Below are positions 1 to 8,449 of a DNA stretch of 64,000 bases, one piece after another (position 1 is the stretch's first letter; the number at the start of each line of letters is the position of its first letter). Position numbers and translations under genes: made by a program. Source of the DNA: Candidatus Brachybacter algidus (GTDB lineage Bacteria; Bacteroidota; Bacteroidia; Chitinophagales; Saprospiraceae); the NCBI GenBank assembly GCA_016711705.1, contig JADJSK010000003.1, positions 248,001 through 312,000 of the forward strand, in the 5' to 3' direction. The notes under the pieces are model-generated. The model had not been told where the DNA came from and ran no database searches. It saw only the letters and a program-made list of their open reading frames with translations.

Positions 1-1051
1 AAATGTTATTGAGGATAATTCTCCTCCGGAAGCCTTATTCACTGCTACAGATTCAATCGTGTGCAAACATAGAGTCATCGAGCTATTTGGCAATGTTCCA
101 CCGATAGGGGATAATTATACCTATTCATGGAATACAAACGGTGGCCAAATTATTTCAAGTAAAATCGATACAAATGTGACCATAAAGAATCCGGGACTTT
201 ACTCACTGACCACTTTTAATCTCAGAAATGGCTGCAGCTTTGCATATAGTGAAGATATAGAAGAGAAACCAAATCGTATCGATGAGATATTGGTTGATAT
301 TAAGAATACCTCTTGCAAAGAACTTAGCAATGGCATTATTACAGTAGATTCTGTTCCTTTTTCTATCGGGAGTTTAAAATATAGCATCATAGCTGGTTTT
401 TATGGGGACTACAATTACTTCAATAGACTTTCCGCAGGTGAATATACTATTGGAGTGATAGATGAATATGGATGTACTTTTGAGCAAAGTTTCACTATGG
501 GTGTTGAAGACCCTATTTCTGTGGATCTTGGACCTGATACGATTATTACTTTGGGGCAGAAAGTATTGATCAAGCCTGAATTTATAGTTGATTCATCAGA
601 TATAATTAAAGTGGTTTGGGTCAACGCCCCTTCAGACTGCGGTGAATGCCTTGAATTTATTGATGGCCCCTTGAAGACAACGACTTACAAAATTATTATT
701 TATAATGCTGATGGTTGTATCGACGAAGATGAGAAGCAGGTATTTGTAAATGCGGATGACCATCTTTTTGTGCCGAATATATTCTCTCCCAATGGAGATG
801 GCGTAAACGATATTTTGCAGATAAGTGTAAACGAATCTGTCAAACTTATCAACTCCATCAAGATCTTCGACCGATGGGGCAATAATGTTTACAGTGCTAA
901 TGGATTAGAACCACTTCCGATCCTTGATACATGGGATGGAACTATGAGAGGACAGAAAATGAATCCTGCTGTTTTCGTTTATCTTGTAGAATATGAATTA
1001 GTGACAGGGGAGAGGCTGGTAAAAAAAGGGAGTGTGACTATAGTTAGATAG
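1..1051 (+). CDS. 3' end of a large secreted protein with T9SS type B (gliding-motility C-terminal) sorting domain
   Basis: The reading frame is open from base 2, so the gene starts outside the window and only about 350 C-terminal residues are seen. The visible part contains Ig/PKD-like segments and a SprB-like repeat (residues GEYTIGVIDEYGCTF). It ends in a domain that reads VPNIFSPNGDGVND, then IFDRWGNNVY, then WDGT, and finishes about 90 residues later at KKGSVTIVR. That pattern is the CHU_C / T9SS type B sorting domain, which in this phylum directs large adhesin-like proteins across the outer membrane. The protein is therefore predicted to be surface exposed or secreted. The passenger function cannot be judged without the N-terminus. 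Confidence 0.9.
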   Translation, partial: NVIEDNSPPEALFTATDSIVCKHRVIELFGNVPPIGDNYTYSWNTNGGQIISSKIDTNVTIKNPGLYSLTTFNLRNGCSFAYSEDIEEKPNRIDEILVDIKNTSCKELSNGIITVDSVPFSIGSLKYSIIAGFYGDYNYFNRLSAGEYTIGVIDEYGCTFEQSFTMGVEDPISVDLGPDTIITLGQKVLIKPEFIVDSSDIIKVVWVNAPSDCGECLEFIDGPLKTTTYKIIIYNADGCIDEDEKQVFVNADDHLFVPNIFSPNGDGVNDILQISVNESVKLINSIKIFDRWGNNVYSANGLEPLPILDTWDGTMRGQKMNPAVFVYLVEYELVTGERLVKKGSVTIVR

Positions 1052-1071
1052 TAAAATATTATTAGAGTATA

Positions 1072-1111
1072 ACAGGAGATTGTAGGGATAAGGCTTGCCC
1101 TTGTCCTCCTG
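1072..1111. repeat. Palindromic repeat, family B copy
   Basis: The core is GGGATAAGGCTTGCCCTTGTCC, an imperfect inverted repeat. Here it is enclosed by matching outer arms CAGGAG and CTCCTG. Other copies lie near 36382, 36423, 49521 and 49688. It could act as a terminator for the upstream gene. Confidence 0.7.
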
Positions 1112-1177
1112 GTAGAATATAAGTAGACAGTATAATAGTATTAGAGTGAATATTATTGGAGTATGACAACCGTTAAC

Positions 1178-1495
1178 GATAATTTATCATCTTCGCGTTC
1201 AATAGCCCTTGGTTTTAACCAAGGAATTTAATTTTTTAAAAAGGGGTATTATAATGAAAGTATAAAAAGCCCTGAAAGGGCGACATATTTTAACCCGGGT
1301 CGTAGGCCCGGGATTTCCATCCGAATCAAAAATCCAATAAATGACGATAATCTACCCTCTCCCCGTTCAATAGCCCATAGATTTAACCACGGTAATAATA
1401 ATGGATTTCAGCCACCAAAAGCCCTGAAAGGGCGACTTCCCATAACCCAGGTCAAAGGCCTGGGATTCCCACCTGATTCGAAGATTCAGATAAAA
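1178..1495. repeat. Two tandem copies of a REP-like hairpin element (unit about 168 bp)
   Basis: Each unit starts with GTTCAATAGCCC (1198 and 1366) and carries AAAGCCCTGAAAGGGCGAC. It then carries a GC-rich hairpin: CCCGGG-loop-CCCGGG in copy 1, and CCCAGG / CCTGGG in copy 2. A third hairpin, CCTTGG / CCAAGG, follows the start of copy 1. An inverted relative lies at 36717-36836. The rest of the 1052-1565 gap shows no gene. Confidence 0.75.
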
Positions 1496-1565
1496 TCGAA
1501 GATTCAGCCATAAAAAAAGCCACATCTCCCGACATGGCTTCCTTAAATATCTTGAAAAGTATTAT

Positions 1566-1910
1566 TTACTTAACGCTAGCTACGACTGCTTTGAACACAT
1601 CTGCGTGATTCATTGCTAAATCTGCAAGAACTTTTCTGTTAAGTCCTACATTGTTAGTAGACAGTGCGTTGATCAAACGAGAGTAAGACATTCCTTCCAT
1701 ACGTGCAGCAGCGTTGATACGCGCTATCCATAATCTTCTGAATGCTCTTTTCTTGTTTCTACGGTCACGGAATGCATAACCGTTAGCCTTGTCAACTGCA
1801 TTTTTAGCAACTGTAAGGACTTTTGATCTTGCTCCAAAGAAACCTCTGGCAGCTTTTAATACTTTTTTTCTTCTTTTTCTGGACGCTACTGCGTTTACCG
1901 ATCTAGGCAT
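1566..1910 (-). CDS. rplT: 50S ribosomal protein L20
   Basis: This 114-residue, strongly basic protein matches L20 along its full length. It opens with PRSVNAVASRKRRKKVLKAA and contains AYRDRRNKKR-like and LWIARINAAAR segments. L20 binds 23S rRNA early in assembly of the large subunit. The length is normal for the family and the start is unambiguous. It follows rpmI on the same strand after about 100 bases, the usual infC-rpmI-rplT order. L20 represses this operon in other bacteria, but I saw no obvious leader structure here. Confidence 0.97.
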   Translation of the reverse strand: MPRSVNAVASRKRRKKVLKAARGFFGARSKVLTVAKNAVDKANGYAFRDRRNKKRAFRRLWIARINAAARMEGMSYSRLINALSTNNVGLNRKVLADLAMNHADVFKAVVASVK

Positions 1911-2013
1911 AATAATTAGGTTTTAGTACGATACAGAGTTTAATTTTATTAAATCTTTGTCCTGTATCCTCGTTAAAAAAAATGGTTGTCTTAATAAGTC
2001 GTAATTGTACGTC

Positions 2014-2211
2014 TTATTGGATACAAAGCAAAGCTTTTACTCTCTTTACATCAGCTTTACTCACCAACGTACTGTCACGTAGCGCAAGTTTAGCTTTCTT
2101 AGATTTGTTTCTCATCATGTGAGAAGTCTTTGCTTGAAATCTTTTTACTTTCCCCGAACCTGTAAGCTTGAAACGCTTCTTAGCACTGGAATGTGTCTTC
2201 ATCTTAGGCAT
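2014..2211 (-). CDS. rpmI: 50S ribosomal protein L35
   Basis: A 65-residue basic protein with the L35 opening PKMKTHSSAKKRFKLTGSGK and a conserved SHMMRNKSKKAK segment. It is a structural component of the large ribosomal subunit. It lies upstream of rplT on the same strand. A TACCTTTG box about 40 bases upstream of the ATG (2252-2259, minus strand) and a 700-base repeat-filled gap to infC suggest that rpmI-rplT has its own promoter. Confidence 0.97.
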   Translation of the reverse strand: MPKMKTHSSAKKRFKLTGSGKVKRFQAKTSHMMRNKSKKAKLALRDSTLVSKADVKRVKALLCIQ

Positions 2212-2251
2212 AATGTCTATGCGTATTTAGTATGGTTAAACAATTAGGGTG

Positions 2252-2259
2252 CAAAGGTA
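2252..2259 (-). promoter_or_regulatory. Candidate -7 box (TACCTTTG) for rpmI-rplT
   Basis: It fits the Bacteroidota TAnnTTTG consensus, about 40 bases before the rpmI start. No TTG box was found at the usual distance. Confidence 0.45.
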
Positions 2260-2334
2260 AATAAAATACTTACATCAGGAAGTAAATTTGTAAAAAATTA
2301 AAAATTAGCTAGCTATCGCTGATTATCAATGTTT

Positions 2335-2905
2335 TAAGGCAGTGTTCAGTGGTCAGTGTTCAGTGGTCAGTGGTCAGTGTTCAGTAATCAGTGGTTAGTG
2401 GTCAGTAATGGGTAATATGGAAAACAAGTTTATTTCTGAAACGCCCCTTCTCACCTCTTCACATTCTCACCTTCTCACTTTTTCCATAAGTAATGGGTAA
2501 TGAGTAATGTGTAATGTGTAATGTGTAATGAGTAATATGGAACGCAAGTATAATTCGGGAACGCCCCTTCTAACATTCTAACTTTCTCACAATATTCGCT
2601 ACTCAGTAAAAAATGGAGCTACTCTGCCAGCTCTTACCGTTCGCTGTTCGCTGTTCGCCGTTCACTTCTTTTCACCTTCTCTCTTTTTCCATAAGTAATG
2701 AGTAATGAGTAATATCGAACGCAAGTATATTACTGTAATAAATCCTGTCAATAACTTACATCCAGTCTGAAGCAAGCCTATGGCCAAAGAATAATATTCC
2801 TCAAAATATAAAAGCCAAATTTCACGATCAAAGTGGAGTATCTTTCAGCGAACAAACTACCATATTTATACTAACAAGCCAATAGCCAATAGCTAACAGC
2901 CAAAA
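2335..2905. repeat. Low-complexity intergenic stretch of short oligonucleotide repeats
   Basis: The gap between infC and rpmI contains runs of GTCAGTGGTCAGTGTTCA (about 2340-2405), CTCACCTTCTCAC, TAATGAGTAATGTGTAATG (about 2490-2540 and 2695-2715), GTTCGCTGTTCGCCGTTCAC, and AATAGCCAATAGCTAACAGCC. No coding region is supported. Similar strings recur in other gaps of this window. Confidence 0.8.
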
Positions 2906-2911
2906 GCCATC

Positions 2912-3502
2912 CTACGCCGGCTTCAACTTCCCCTTCCTCGGAGACAACATCACACCCATTCTCTTACCTTCTAATTTAGGTAAAGATTCTGCTGTGCCAA
3001 TGTCTTCAAGTTCCTTTAAGAATCGAAGTAAAAGTAGTTCACCTCTGTCCTGAAATACGATGCTACGACCTCTGAATTGTACATAAGCTCTCACTTTAGC
3101 GCCTTCTTCCAGGAAGTTACGTGCATGTTTTACCTTGAATTCAAAGTCATGATCATCGGTGTTAGGACCGAAACGGATCTCTTTGATGACAGTTTTGACA
3201 GTCTTAGCTTTAAGTTCTCTGTCTTTTTTCTTCTTGTTGTAAAGAAATTTTTGGTAGTCGATGATCTTAACTACCGGAGGATGGGCATTTGGAGAGATCT
3301 CAACCAGATCTAAACCTGCTTTCTGAGCCCAATCCAATAATAATCCTGTAGAATAAATGCCGGCTTCAACTGCGTTTCCTGCAACTTCGCTGACGGTATC
3401 AAATTCGTCTCCAATAAGTCGAACTTCGGGTACTCTGATTAGTTCGTTAATTCTGAATAAAGCCTTTTCAGGGGCTCTTTCTTGTCTTTCTCTTTTAGCC
3501 AA
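2912..3502 (-). CDS. infC: Translation initiation factor IF-3
   Basis: This 196-residue protein has the IF-3 N-domain (INELIRVPEVRLIGDE, then GLDLVEISPNAHPPVVKIIDYQKF) followed by the basic linker YNKKKKDRELKAK and the C-domain (KEIRFGPNTDDHDFEFKVKHARNFLEEG). IF-3 binds the 30S subunit and controls start-codon selection. The start is TTG (plus-strand CAA at 3500-3502), in keeping with the rare start codons typical of infC. The N-domain carries about ten extra residues after the LIGDE motif compared with short IF-3 proteins. It is separated from rpmI by 700 bases of repeats, so co-transcription is doubtful. Confidence 0.96.
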   Translation of the reverse strand: MAKRERQERAPEKALFRINELIRVPEVRLIGDEFDTVSEVAGNAVEAGIYSTGLLLDWAQKAGLDLVEISPNAHPPVVKIIDYQKFLYNKKKKDRELKAKTVKTVIKEIRFGPNTDDHDFEFKVKHARNFLEEGAKVRAYVQFRGRSIVFQDRGELLLLRFLKELEDIGTAESLPKLEGKRMGVMLSPRKGKLKPA

Positions 3503-3698
3503 ATGTAATTATGTATTTATGAAATAATGTAAAAATATAGAATGCTTTTATTAGAATCCTATGCGACCATAACCACATTGTTGCGATATAGGTTCATTTT
3601 CGTGCCAAAAGTAATTGTTTTTTATGAATCTGCTGCTTGATTTTTATTTTTTAAAAAGCAAACATGAAAGTATACTCAATATTTTAGAAAATATTGAA

Positions 3699-5297
3699 TT
3701 AAAGTTTAATGAATTTGGCGCCGGTTATTCCATTAGTTGTAACTAGCTTGCAGAAATAAACACCTTTGTCTAGATTCGTTGTATCTATGTCTAATTGATA
3801 AGAACCGGATTTGTACGGTTGTGATGGAAAAATGTTTTTAATAGATTTTCCATCTGCACTTAAAAGATACAAAGAAATTACTCCATCACTAAATAGTTGA
3901 TACTTTAGAAAACAATTATTTGTTACAACGTTTGGGACAATTTCAAGTTTATTTTTTAAATCACTGTTCTGATCATAGGAGCTAAAAGTATCTATCAATA
4001 ATCTACACAAGAATGAATTAGACACACCGGTTGAATAAGAACGACCAAAACTCAAAATTCTTCCTTTTGAATCCTGACTTTCATTGTTGATAAAACTATT
4101 CGCATTTTGAAAATTTTCTGAAAAGTATAAATCACCATTATTCATTACGATTTTAGCTCCTGTATTATTGATTAAAGTATGTATAATATTGGAACTTGTA
4201 AAATTGACAATATTCAAAGCATTAATGATAAGGGTATTGTCATTAATTTCTTTAATTGAGTATGGAGTTAAATTTCCGGCATTATCAGGTAAATATTCGA
4301 TACTACCTTTATTTCCAAAATTTTGATCTGTCGTGCCATCAATATTAAATCCACGCACGATCATCTTATTCTTATACATTTTTATAGAAGAAACATAGTA
4401 GGAAGTCTGACCGGAAATTATTAATTTGTTTTGCTTGGTTAAAATGAGTGCACTCCCGGCTTCAAAACTACCGATATCAATGACTTTAAACCCTTGATTA
4501 TTGAACGAATTATCAACCTCCCCTAAATTATTTAACTTATATAAGATAAAATCGTGTTCACTAAATTTATTGTGTGCTTTAGTAAGCAAAAATAAGTTAT
4601 TTGCTCCATCAAGAACGGCATCATCAAAATTCAATTTTACATATGGAGTCGGAGGCGATACGAGTATTGACCCATTGTTTCCGTAGGAAGTATCCAAATT
4701 TCCATTTGAGTTTAAACATTGTAATTTTATGTTGGATTCATCACTTCCATCGGTTCTTATTATTAATAATTTCCCTGCTCCATAGGACAATATTTTAGTT
4801 GAAAAGCTGCTTAGTTGAGAAGAATCTACAAAATATCCATCTGTTCCAAACGATTCATCTATCATTCCTTCAGGGCTTATTTTTATGATTGCAAAATAGG
4901 TTTTGTTTTCAGGGAAACCAATAACTCCGGAAAGAAACATTTCGCTGTTTTCTGTTGTTAACGAGGAGTTTATGGTAAAGAAGTTTGCTGGTAATAATTT
5001 TTGAAGTTGGCCATTTTGTCCAAAATTTTGGATGGCGTGTCCATCCTTATCCAGTTTATGAATAATGATATAACTTTTCTCCTCCTCCTCATATGTACCA
5101 AATGTAAAAATATCTCCTTCTGAATTTTCCTGCAGTATGCTAATCTGACTGCCGCCATCATCAAGCAACAATTTTCCACTTTCAGCGAAGCTTTCATCAT
5201 AACTTATCTGTTGGGCAAAATTGAAGGAAGGAATTACTGTAAAAAAAAATAAAATGCCTAATTTATTGATGTAACTATAAGGATTAATTTTAATCAT
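3699..5297 (-). CDS. Secreted delta-60-repeat protein with T9SS type A sorting domain
   Basis: The ATG at 5297 is preferred because it places a basic n-region and a hydrophobic core directly before a cleavage-like FNFAQQ. An in-frame ATG at 5333 only adds 12 polar residues. The body contains at least four copies of a roughly 60-residue repeat with the signature D-x-S/T-F/Y-G-x-x-G (for example LDTSYGNNGS, VDNSFNNQGF, TDQNFGNKGS). This is the delta-60 repeat, expected to form a beta-propeller. The last 80 or so residues (EIVPNVVTNN...SADGKSI...LDKGVYFCKL...FIKL) form a T9SS type A sorting domain. The protein is predicted to be exported and surface-bound or released. Its ligand or substrate is unknown, and no catalytic domain is visible. 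Confidence 0.85.
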   Translation of the reverse strand: MIKINPYSYINKLGILFFFTVIPSFNFAQQISYDESFAESGKLLLDDGGSQISILQENSEGDIFTFGTYEEEEKSYIIIHKLDKDGHAIQNFGQNGQLQKLLPANFFTINSSLTTENSEMFLSGVIGFPENKTYFAIIKISPEGMIDESFGTDGYFVDSSQLSSFSTKILSYGAGKLLIIRTDGSDESNIKLQCLNSNGNLDTSYGNNGSILVSPPTPYVKLNFDDAVLDGANNLFLLTKAHNKFSEHDFILYKLNNLGEVDNSFNNQGFKVIDIGSFEAGSALILTKQNKLIISGQTSYYVSSIKMYKNKMIVRGFNIDGTTDQNFGNKGSIEYLPDNAGNLTPYSIKEINDNTLIINALNIVNFTSSNIIHTLINNTGAKIVMNNGDLYFSENFQNANSFINNESQDSKGRILSFGRSYSTGVSNSFLCRLLIDTFSSYDQNSDLKNKLEIVPNVVTNNCFLKYQLFSDGVISLYLLSADGKSIKNIFPSQPYKSGSYQLDIDTTNLDKGVYFCKLVTTNGITGAKFIKL

Positions 5298-5418
5298 AAA
5301 TTTGGTAATTAAAGGTTTGCTTGAAAGTTTCAACGAAGTTTTGTTAAAGGTATTAATATTTCTCTTCTTTAACTAAATTAGGAAGAGATTCACTAGCCAA
5401 TTTTACGGATTCATAAAG

Positions 5419-6033
5419 CTATAGATTATCAAGAGTTGCTCTCATCCAATACATCATTGGTTTTTTAGTCGGCTTTTCTTTTCCCATATCCAGCCATTCG
5501 AATTCACTTACCAATCCCTTCTCCGGGGCATATCCTCTGTGCAACCAGAATTTATCATTCGGTCTATAGCCATCAGGTTTCTTCGGATGGTCATCAGGAC
5601 GTTGCACAGCACAAAAGCAAGTAAACTTATAATTTCCAAAACTTAATGCATGTTTTTCTCTTTCATCGAAGAATCGATGTCCAAGACCTAGGCCCCGATA
5701 AGGTTTTAGCAAAATGCTTTCTCCAAAATAAAAGACCTCATCCAACTTGTAACCTGAATTGATAAATGGTTCGATGACTTCTTTTGATTCATCAATTAGT
5801 GGAATGCACGTCGTGGCGCCCACCATTTTTCCTCCATCATAAACTGAAAATATCATAGAATCGGCACTTCGACTATATGTCCTGAGGTATTCCTTTTCAT
5901 ATTCCAAACTACCTTCGTACAAATAAGGATAATCCCGAAACACTTCAATTCTTAATGCCGCCAACTCTTCAAATAAAGATGAAGTATCGGCGCCAATTCT
6001 TTTAATGTAAGTCAATGAGTCTGACATTTCCAC
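5419..6033 (-). CDS. GNAT-family N-acetyltransferase
   Basis: A 204-residue soluble protein. It has a GNAT-like core: DSMIFSVYDGGKMVGATTCIPL (strands), then EVFYFGESILLKPYRGLGLGHRFFDEREKHAL. The latter holds the R/Q-x-x-G-x-G/A acetyl-CoA pyrophosphate loop as RGLGLG. The acceptor substrate cannot be told from the sequence. A second Met three codons in (6027) is an equally possible start. It is on the same strand as the NTF2-like gene, with about 90 bases of low-complexity AAACCCCAAAC repeats between them, so an operon is uncertain. Confidence 0.8.
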   Translation of the reverse strand: MEMSDSLTYIKRIGADTSSLFEELAALRIEVFRDYPYLYEGSLEYEKEYLRTYSRSADSMIFSVYDGGKMVGATTCIPLIDESKEVIEPFINSGYKLDEVFYFGESILLKPYRGLGLGHRFFDEREKHALSFGNYKFTCFCAVQRPDDHPKKPDGYRPNDKFWLHRGYAPEKGLVSEFEWLDMGKEKPTKKPMMYWMRATLDNL

Positions 6034-6125
6034 AACAATTTATACTTAAAAATCAAATGCATTTTCTTCCTCAACATCAAACCCCAAACAAACCCCAAAC
6101 AACAAACCTCAAACATCAAACCCCC

Positions 6126-6524
6126 TCATGAAACTAATTCAATCCATTCCTGCAGATTATAATACGTCGTCACTTTAATGATCTTTTCATTTTCAACTTC
6201 CAAAAATGCTGCTGCCGGTAACACGTATTTCTGTCCATGAGCCACAGGAAAACCTTCATCGCCTATTTTATAAATACCACTGACCGTAAATTGTGCAGCG
6301 ACTTTTGAGACGTCCTCTGCAGTATAAAAAGTCATTTCGCTGAGTTGCTCTTCGTAAGCAGTATCCATACTTTGAAGAAATTCGGTAAACAATACCTTTC
6401 CTGCACGCAGCTTGCCTTCATTGGGAAAATGCTGAATATCATCTGATACGAGATCCAGCATACCTTGCCAGTTTTGGGAGTTGAAGTGGTTGTAGTATTG
6501 TTTGACGATGTCAAGATTGGTCAT
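6126..6524 (-). CDS. SnoaL/NTF2-like (nuclear transport factor 2 family) protein
   Basis: A 132-residue protein of the size and pattern of SnoaL-like NTF2-fold proteins. It starts with a helix NLDIVKQYYNHFNSQNWQGMLDLVSDDIQHFPNEG and continues with alternating strands ending in TTYYNLQEWIELV. Members of this fold bind small hydrophobic ligands or act as isomerases or hydrolases. No specific function can be assigned. There is no signal peptide, so it is cytoplasmic. The gene is divergent from the serine hydrolase at 6667. Confidence 0.75.
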   Translation of the reverse strand: MTNLDIVKQYYNHFNSQNWQGMLDLVSDDIQHFPNEGKLRAGKVLFTEFLQSMDTAYEEQLSEMTFYTAEDVSKVAAQFTVSGIYKIGDEGFPVAHGQKYVLPAAAFLEVENEKIIKVTTYYNLQEWIELVS

Positions 6525-6666
6525 TTTATATTGTTTTTGTGATGGGTAAATATATTTAAAAAATTCAGTTTTGAGAATAACAATAATTCAAATATTTCTA
6601 TAGTAAATAATAATGAAATTTAAACCTTTTCTAGAATTCATCGTCTTTCAATTGTAAATAAAACTT

Positions 6667-7998
6667 ATGAAGCAACTTAACATAATTTCTCTTTTCCAAC
6701 TTTGTATCACCTTCAATCTTTCCTCTCAATCCACCTACTTCCCACCCACCACAGGTAACAACTGGGAGACCACCGATCCTGCCAGCCTTGGTTGGTGTAC
6801 CGACCAGATCCCAAACTTATACAACTATCTTGAAACCTCAAATTCAAAAGGTTTTCTGGTGCTCAAAGATAGCAAGATCGTCATCGAAAAATATTTCGGG
6901 ACCTTTACTCAAGACTCCTCCTGGTACTGGGCTTCCGCCGGAAAATCGCTTACAGCATTTCTGATCGGTCAGGCACAACAACAAGGTCTATTAAATATCG
7001 AAGATCGTGCATCCAAATACTTAGGCGAAGGCTGGACATCAATGACTGCTGAACAAGAAGAAAAAATCCTGATCCGTCATATGCTGACCATGACTACAGG
7101 TATCGATGATAATGTACCTGACCAGTTTTGCGATGAACCACAATGTCTTCAATACAAAGCGGAACCCGGCACCAGGTGGGCCTATCACACCGGAGTTTAT
7201 GGCTTACTTATTGATGTCATAGAGGCAGTCACCGGAAAAAATGTAAATCAATTTATAAATCAATATACTGCCAATCCCATTGGTATGAAAGGAATCTGGG
7301 CTTCTACAGGTAGTGGTGAATTGTATTTTACCAATGTGCGTTCCATGGCAAGATTTGGACTTCTTACACTAAATAATGGGGTTTGGGATAGTAATAATCT
7401 GCTCAACGATCCGAATTATTTCTATCAAATGATCAGCACATCCCAGGAACTCAATAAATCCTACGGTTACCTATGGTGGCTCAATGGAAAGTCTTCCTTT
7501 AAATTGCCAGGACTTCAGATAGATTTTCCGGGGTCTATCATTCCAAATGCCCCTGATGATATGCAGATGGCATTGGGTAAAAATGGTCAGATCATCTGCG
7601 TCATACCTTCTCAAAATATAGTAATGGTAAGGATGGGCCTTCCGCCGGATGGCTCCGGAGCGTTAGTGACTCCGGCATATTTGAGGGAGATTTGGACTGA
7701 ATTGAATAAGGTGATTTGTAATACATCTTCAAAAAACGAAGAAGCGCAAGTTGCTTCCATTTCCTTGTTCCCAAATCCCGTAGTCAACGCTTTGACAATA
7801 AAAATCGGTCAAAATGATTTTCAAAAAGGTGCAATTGTTGAAATTACAAATGTTGCAGGGCAGAAAGTAATCTCCAAAGTATTGACGGATGCTAGGTCTA
7901 TGATAAATACTTCAGAATTAATAACCGGTGTTTATTTTGCGACGGTTAAAGATGAGAAGGGAATTGTTTTTGGGGAAACTAAGTTTGTTAAAGAATAA
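6667..7998 (+). CDS. Secreted beta-lactamase-family serine hydrolase with T9SS type A sorting domain
   Basis: The 443-residue protein begins with a signal peptide (KQLNIISLFQLCITFNLSSQS). The next 320 residues match the class C beta-lactamase / penicillin-binding-protein-like esterase fold. The catalytic SxxK is S90-A-G-K93 in WYWASAGKSLTAF. The second motif is Y173-H-T in WAYHTGVYG, a variant of YxN. The C-terminal 85 residues (ASISLFPNPVVNALTIKI...GVYFATV...ETKFVKE) form a T9SS type A sorting domain. It probably acts as an esterase, amidase or peptidase outside the cell; true beta-lactamase activity is not implied. It converges on mazF, with a 44-bp perfect palindrome between them. Confidence 0.88.
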   Translation: MKQLNIISLFQLCITFNLSSQSTYFPPTTGNNWETTDPASLGWCTDQIPNLYNYLETSNSKGFLVLKDSKIVIEKYFGTFTQDSSWYWASAGKSLTAFLIGQAQQQGLLNIEDRASKYLGEGWTSMTAEQEEKILIRHMLTMTTGIDDNVPDQFCDEPQCLQYKAEPGTRWAYHTGVYGLLIDVIEAVTGKNVNQFINQYTANPIGMKGIWASTGSGELYFTNVRSMARFGLLTLNNGVWDSNNLLNDPNYFYQMISTSQELNKSYGYLWWLNGKSSFKLPGLQIDFPGSIIPNAPDDMQMALGKNGQIICVIPSQNIVMVRMGLPPDGSGALVTPAYLREIWTELNKVICNTSSKNEEAQVASISLFPNPVVNALTIKIGQNDFQKGAIVEITNVAGQKVISKVLTDARSMINTSELITGVYFATVKDEKGIVFGETKFVKE

Positions 7999-8056
7999 AT
8001 TCTTGTGACACCGCGACGTAGTTAAAACTACGCCGAACGACGTGGGCAAAAATAAT

Positions 8057-8100
8057 ACGGTACTGTAGGGACAGGTCGCGACCTGTCCCTACAGTACCGT
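8057..8100. terminator. 44-bp perfect palindrome, family A copy, likely bidirectional terminator
   Basis: Two 22-base arms are exact reverse complements centred on GGTCG/CGACC, flanked by T-rich sequence on the right. It lies between convergent genes (serine hydrolase and mazF). It shares its core GGACAGGTCGCGACCTGTCC with copies near 8845 and 36501, and in degenerate form near 49615. Confidence 0.75.
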
Positions 8101-8125
8101 TTTATTTTTGATAATGAACAGATCT

Positions 8126-8449
8126 TCAGTCAACATAAGTTTCTTTTAATACCTGCTTGACGCTTAATATTTCTTTTTCAGAAATACTATTGAAAAGGTT
8201 GATGATTCTCACTCGGTCAATTGTTCTGATCTGATCAAGAGCGATTTGTCCTTTTGCATTTTTATTTTTTACTTCAACTCTTGTCGGATATTTTTTTTGA
8301 ACATTGGTGATAGGTGCGATTACGATCGTGTTTAAATATTTATTCATTACATCCGGAGAAATAATGACACACGGTCTGGTCTTTTTGATTTCACTGCCTA
8401 AAGTTGGTTCAAGGTTTACTATGGCAATATGGTATTGTTTTAACTCCAT
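8126..8449 (-). CDS. mazF: MazF/PemK-family toxin (endoribonuclease)
   Basis: A 107-residue protein with the PemK/MazF pattern: YHIAIVNLEPTLGSEIKKTRPCVIISPDVMN (strand 1 with conserved RPCVIIS), then TIVIAPIT and GQIALDQIRTIDRVRI. MazF-type toxins cut mRNA (or tRNA/rRNA) at short sequence motifs and are neutralised by a co-expressed antitoxin. The start codon overlaps the end of the antitoxin gene by about 10 bases, as expected for translational coupling. All family landmarks are present, so the toxin looks intact. Confidence 0.9.
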   Translation of the reverse strand: MELKQYHIAIVNLEPTLGSEIKKTRPCVIISPDVMNKYLNTIVIAPITNVQKKYPTRVEVKNKNAKGQIALDQIRTIDRVRIINLFNSISEKEILSVKQVLKETYVD

